Shown: in pieces, positions 6,207-7,580 of the stretch | Position numbering within the stretch: the stretch's first letter is position 1 | Layout of the letters: each line of letters starts with the position of its first letter | DNA from: Bacteroidales bacterium | Lineage (GTDB): Bacteria; Bacteroidota; Bacteroidia; Bacteroidales; 4484-276 | Reading direction: 5' to 3' | DNA length: 7,580 nucleotides | Assembly: GCA_018400545.1 (NCBI GenBank) | Contig: JAGYLT010000105.1 | Span: 1-7,580, forward strand | Notes under the pieces: generated by a model | Seen by the model: only the letters and a program-made list of their open reading frames with translations | Told to the model about the DNA's origin: nothing | The model's database searches: none | Translations under genes and position numbers: made by a program

Positions 6207-7559
6207 ATGTCGAAAACTATCACTATTAAGCAAGGTTTAAACATCAACCTACTGGGGGAGGCTGAAAAAGTAATTACCGAATTTGAGGCGGGGCACTACG
6301 CCATTAAGCCCATCGACTTTCATGGTGTGTTTCCCAAGCTACTCGTCCTTGAGGGTGACAAGGTAAAGGCCGGTACACAAATTTTTTACGACAAGTACCG
6401 CGACAACATCAGGTTCAGTTCACCCGTTAGCGGAACTGTTAAAGAAGTAAGGCGCGGAGCCAAGCGTGTTTTGCTGGAGGTTACCATCGAAGCCGATGCG
6501 GAGCAATCATACATTGACTTTGGAAAGGCCGATCCCAACGCACTCCAACGCGAGGAAATCGTTAACAAGATGCTCGAGAGCGGCGTTTGGCCGGTAATCA
6601 GGCAGCGGCCCTACACGGTGGTTGCCAATCCGGACGACGACCCGAAGGCCATTTTCATTTCAGGGTTCGATACCTCACCACTGGCGCCCGACTACGACAT
6701 GATCGTTCACGGCCAGGGTGAAGCTTTCCAGGCCGGGATTGATGCGCTGAAAAAACTCACCAGCGGAACCATTCACCTGAACCTTCCCGCCGGTGACGCC
6801 AAATCCAAAGTGTTCACCAATTCAAAAAATGTTCAGATCAACTACTTCAAAGGCCCGCATCCGGCCGGTAATGTAGGAACACAAATCAACAAAATCGATC
6901 CGCTTAACAAGGGAGAAGTGATCTGGCACCTGCGGCCACAGGAAGTACTAACCATCGGCAGGCTGTTCCTCGAAGGGCACCTGAATCCCGAACGCATTGT
7001 TGCGCTCACAGGTTCGGAAGTAAAAAAGCCGAGATACTTCAAAACAAAAATCGGGGCTTCCATCGACAAAATGCTCGAAGACAATATTAAAGAGGTACCC
7101 GTTAGATACATCTCAGGCAACCCTCTCACCGGACGAAAAATCGACAGAATCGGTTTTGTAGGATTCTATGATTCGCAGGTGACCGTGCTTCCCGAAGGAG
7201 AGTATTATGAAATGTTTGGCTGGGCATTGCCCGGTTTCGATAAGTTCAGCTTCTCCAGCTCCTTCCCTAATTTCCTCAGTTCCAAAAATAAAAAGTACCG
7301 CCTCGACACCAATTATCACGGTGGCAACCGGGCTTTTGTAATGACAGGCAAAATGGAACAGGTCTTCCCTTTCGACATCTACCCGATGCAGTTGATCAAA
7401 TCCATTATGGTGGAGGATATCGACGCTATGGAAAAACTTGGTATTTACGAAGTGGATGAAGAGGATTTTGCACTGGTTGAATACATCGACACCTCGAAAA
7501 CCGAAATTCAGACCATTGTAAGGCAGGGTATCGATGTGATGAGAAAAGAAATGAGTTAA
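6207..7559 (+). CDS. nqrA: Na+-translocating NADH:quinone reductase subunit A
   Basis: NqrA is the cytoplasm-facing, quinone-associated subunit of the six-subunit Na+-NQR complex, which oxidises NADH, reduces quinone and pumps sodium outward. The protein has 450 residues, full length for the family. Seen in the sequence: N-terminal ITIKQGLNINLLGE; a lipoyl-like barrel segment GDKVKAGTQIFYDK (50-63) and FSSPVSGTVKEVRRGAKR (70-87); SGFDTSPLAPDYD (152-164); the conserved GPHPAGNVGTQI (216-227); WHLRPQEVLTIGRLF (240-254); SGNPLTGRKI (303-312); and the C-terminal EEDFALVEYIDTSKTEIQ region (418-435). The ATG at 6207 is preferred: an in-frame TGA at 6090-6092 limits upstream extension, and the N-terminus fits the family. 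Only 21 bases follow the stop, so nqrB, the usual next gene, would lie outside the window. The long upstream spacer suggests regulated transcription. Confidence 0.97.
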   Translation: MSKTITIKQGLNINLLGEAEKVITEFEAGHYAIKPIDFHGVFPKLLVLEGDKVKAGTQIFYDKYRDNIRFSSPVSGTVKEVRRGAKRVLLEVTIEADAEQSYIDFGKADPNALQREEIVNKMLESGVWPVIRQRPYTVVANPDDDPKAIFISGFDTSPLAPDYDMIVHGQGEAFQAGIDALKKLTSGTIHLNLPAGDAKSKVFTNSKNVQINYFKGPHPAGNVGTQINKIDPLNKGEVIWHLRPQEVLTIGRLFLEGHLNPERIVALTGSEVKKPRYFKTKIGASIDKMLEDNIKEVPVRYISGNPLTGRKIDRIGFVGFYDSQVTVLPEGEYYEMFGWALPGFDKFSFSSSFPNFLSSKNKKYRLDTNYHGGNRAFVMTGKMEQVFPFDIYPMQLIKSIMVEDIDAMEKLGIYEVDEEDFALVEYIDTSKTEIQTIVRQGIDVMRKEMS

Positions 7560-7580
7560 AGGTAAAAAAACAATATTTTT

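Noticed and set aside
7560..7580. Start of nqrB
   Set aside because: Only 21 A/T-rich bases follow nqrA, with no start codon followed by recognisable sequence, so the gene is expected but not visible.
1..7580. CRISPR array, transposase, tRNA/rRNA, toxin-antitoxin or defence system
   Set aside because: No spaced repeats, transposase motifs, cloverleaf or rRNA signatures, or defence-protein motifs were seen; all the larger supported genes have recognisable housekeeping, transport or secretion roles.

Overview
The window is an ordinary chromosomal stretch from a member of the Bacteroidota, probably an environmental Bacteroidales-type organism, though the rank below phylum is a guess. The evidence is a type IX secretion (T9SS) plug protein, a secreted esterase ending in a T9SS type A sorting domain, an NqrA subunit of the Na+-pumping NADH:quinone reductase, Bacteroidota-style promoter boxes (TAnnTTTG, once with a correctly spaced TTTG), and A/T-rich ribosome-binding regions without a strong Shine-Dalgarno sequence.

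Layout: (1) 24-851, minus strand, an M48-family lipoprotein metalloprotease. (2) A divergent A/T-rich spacer, 852-1003. (3) 1004-2170, plus strand, a secreted LpqC/PHB-depolymerase-type alpha/beta-hydrolase with a C-terminal T9SS sorting domain. (4) 2254-3186 and 3234-4469, plus strand, an ABC exporter pair of ATPase and ABC-2 permease, with a short GTGAGTG heptamer repeat at the junction. (5) 4489-5814, minus strand, the T9SS plug protein, convergent with the permease across only 19 bp and driven by a complete Bacteroidota promoter. (6) A 392-bp A/T-rich divergent spacer, 5815-6206, holding that promoter, an 18-bp palindrome next to a second -7 box, and further inverted repeats. (7) 6207-7559, plus strand, nqrA, with the rest of the nqr operon presumably beyond the right edge.

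Functional links: the esterase is a predicted T9SS client and the plug protein is a predicted part of the T9SS outer-membrane translocon, so substrate and gate lie within about 4 kb. The ABC pair forms a self-contained exporter of unknown substrate. NqrA belongs to the respiratory sodium pump. The M48 lipoprotein probably acts in envelope protein quality control.

I found no RNA gene, mobile element, CRISPR array or new multi-gene system. The most interesting non-coding signal is the palindrome TTGTTAATGGATTAACAA at 5931-5948. It has CRP/FNR-like geometry and sits about 40 bp upstream of the predicted start of a promoter that has a perfect -7 box but no -33 box. That arrangement suggests activator-dependent transcription of nqr.
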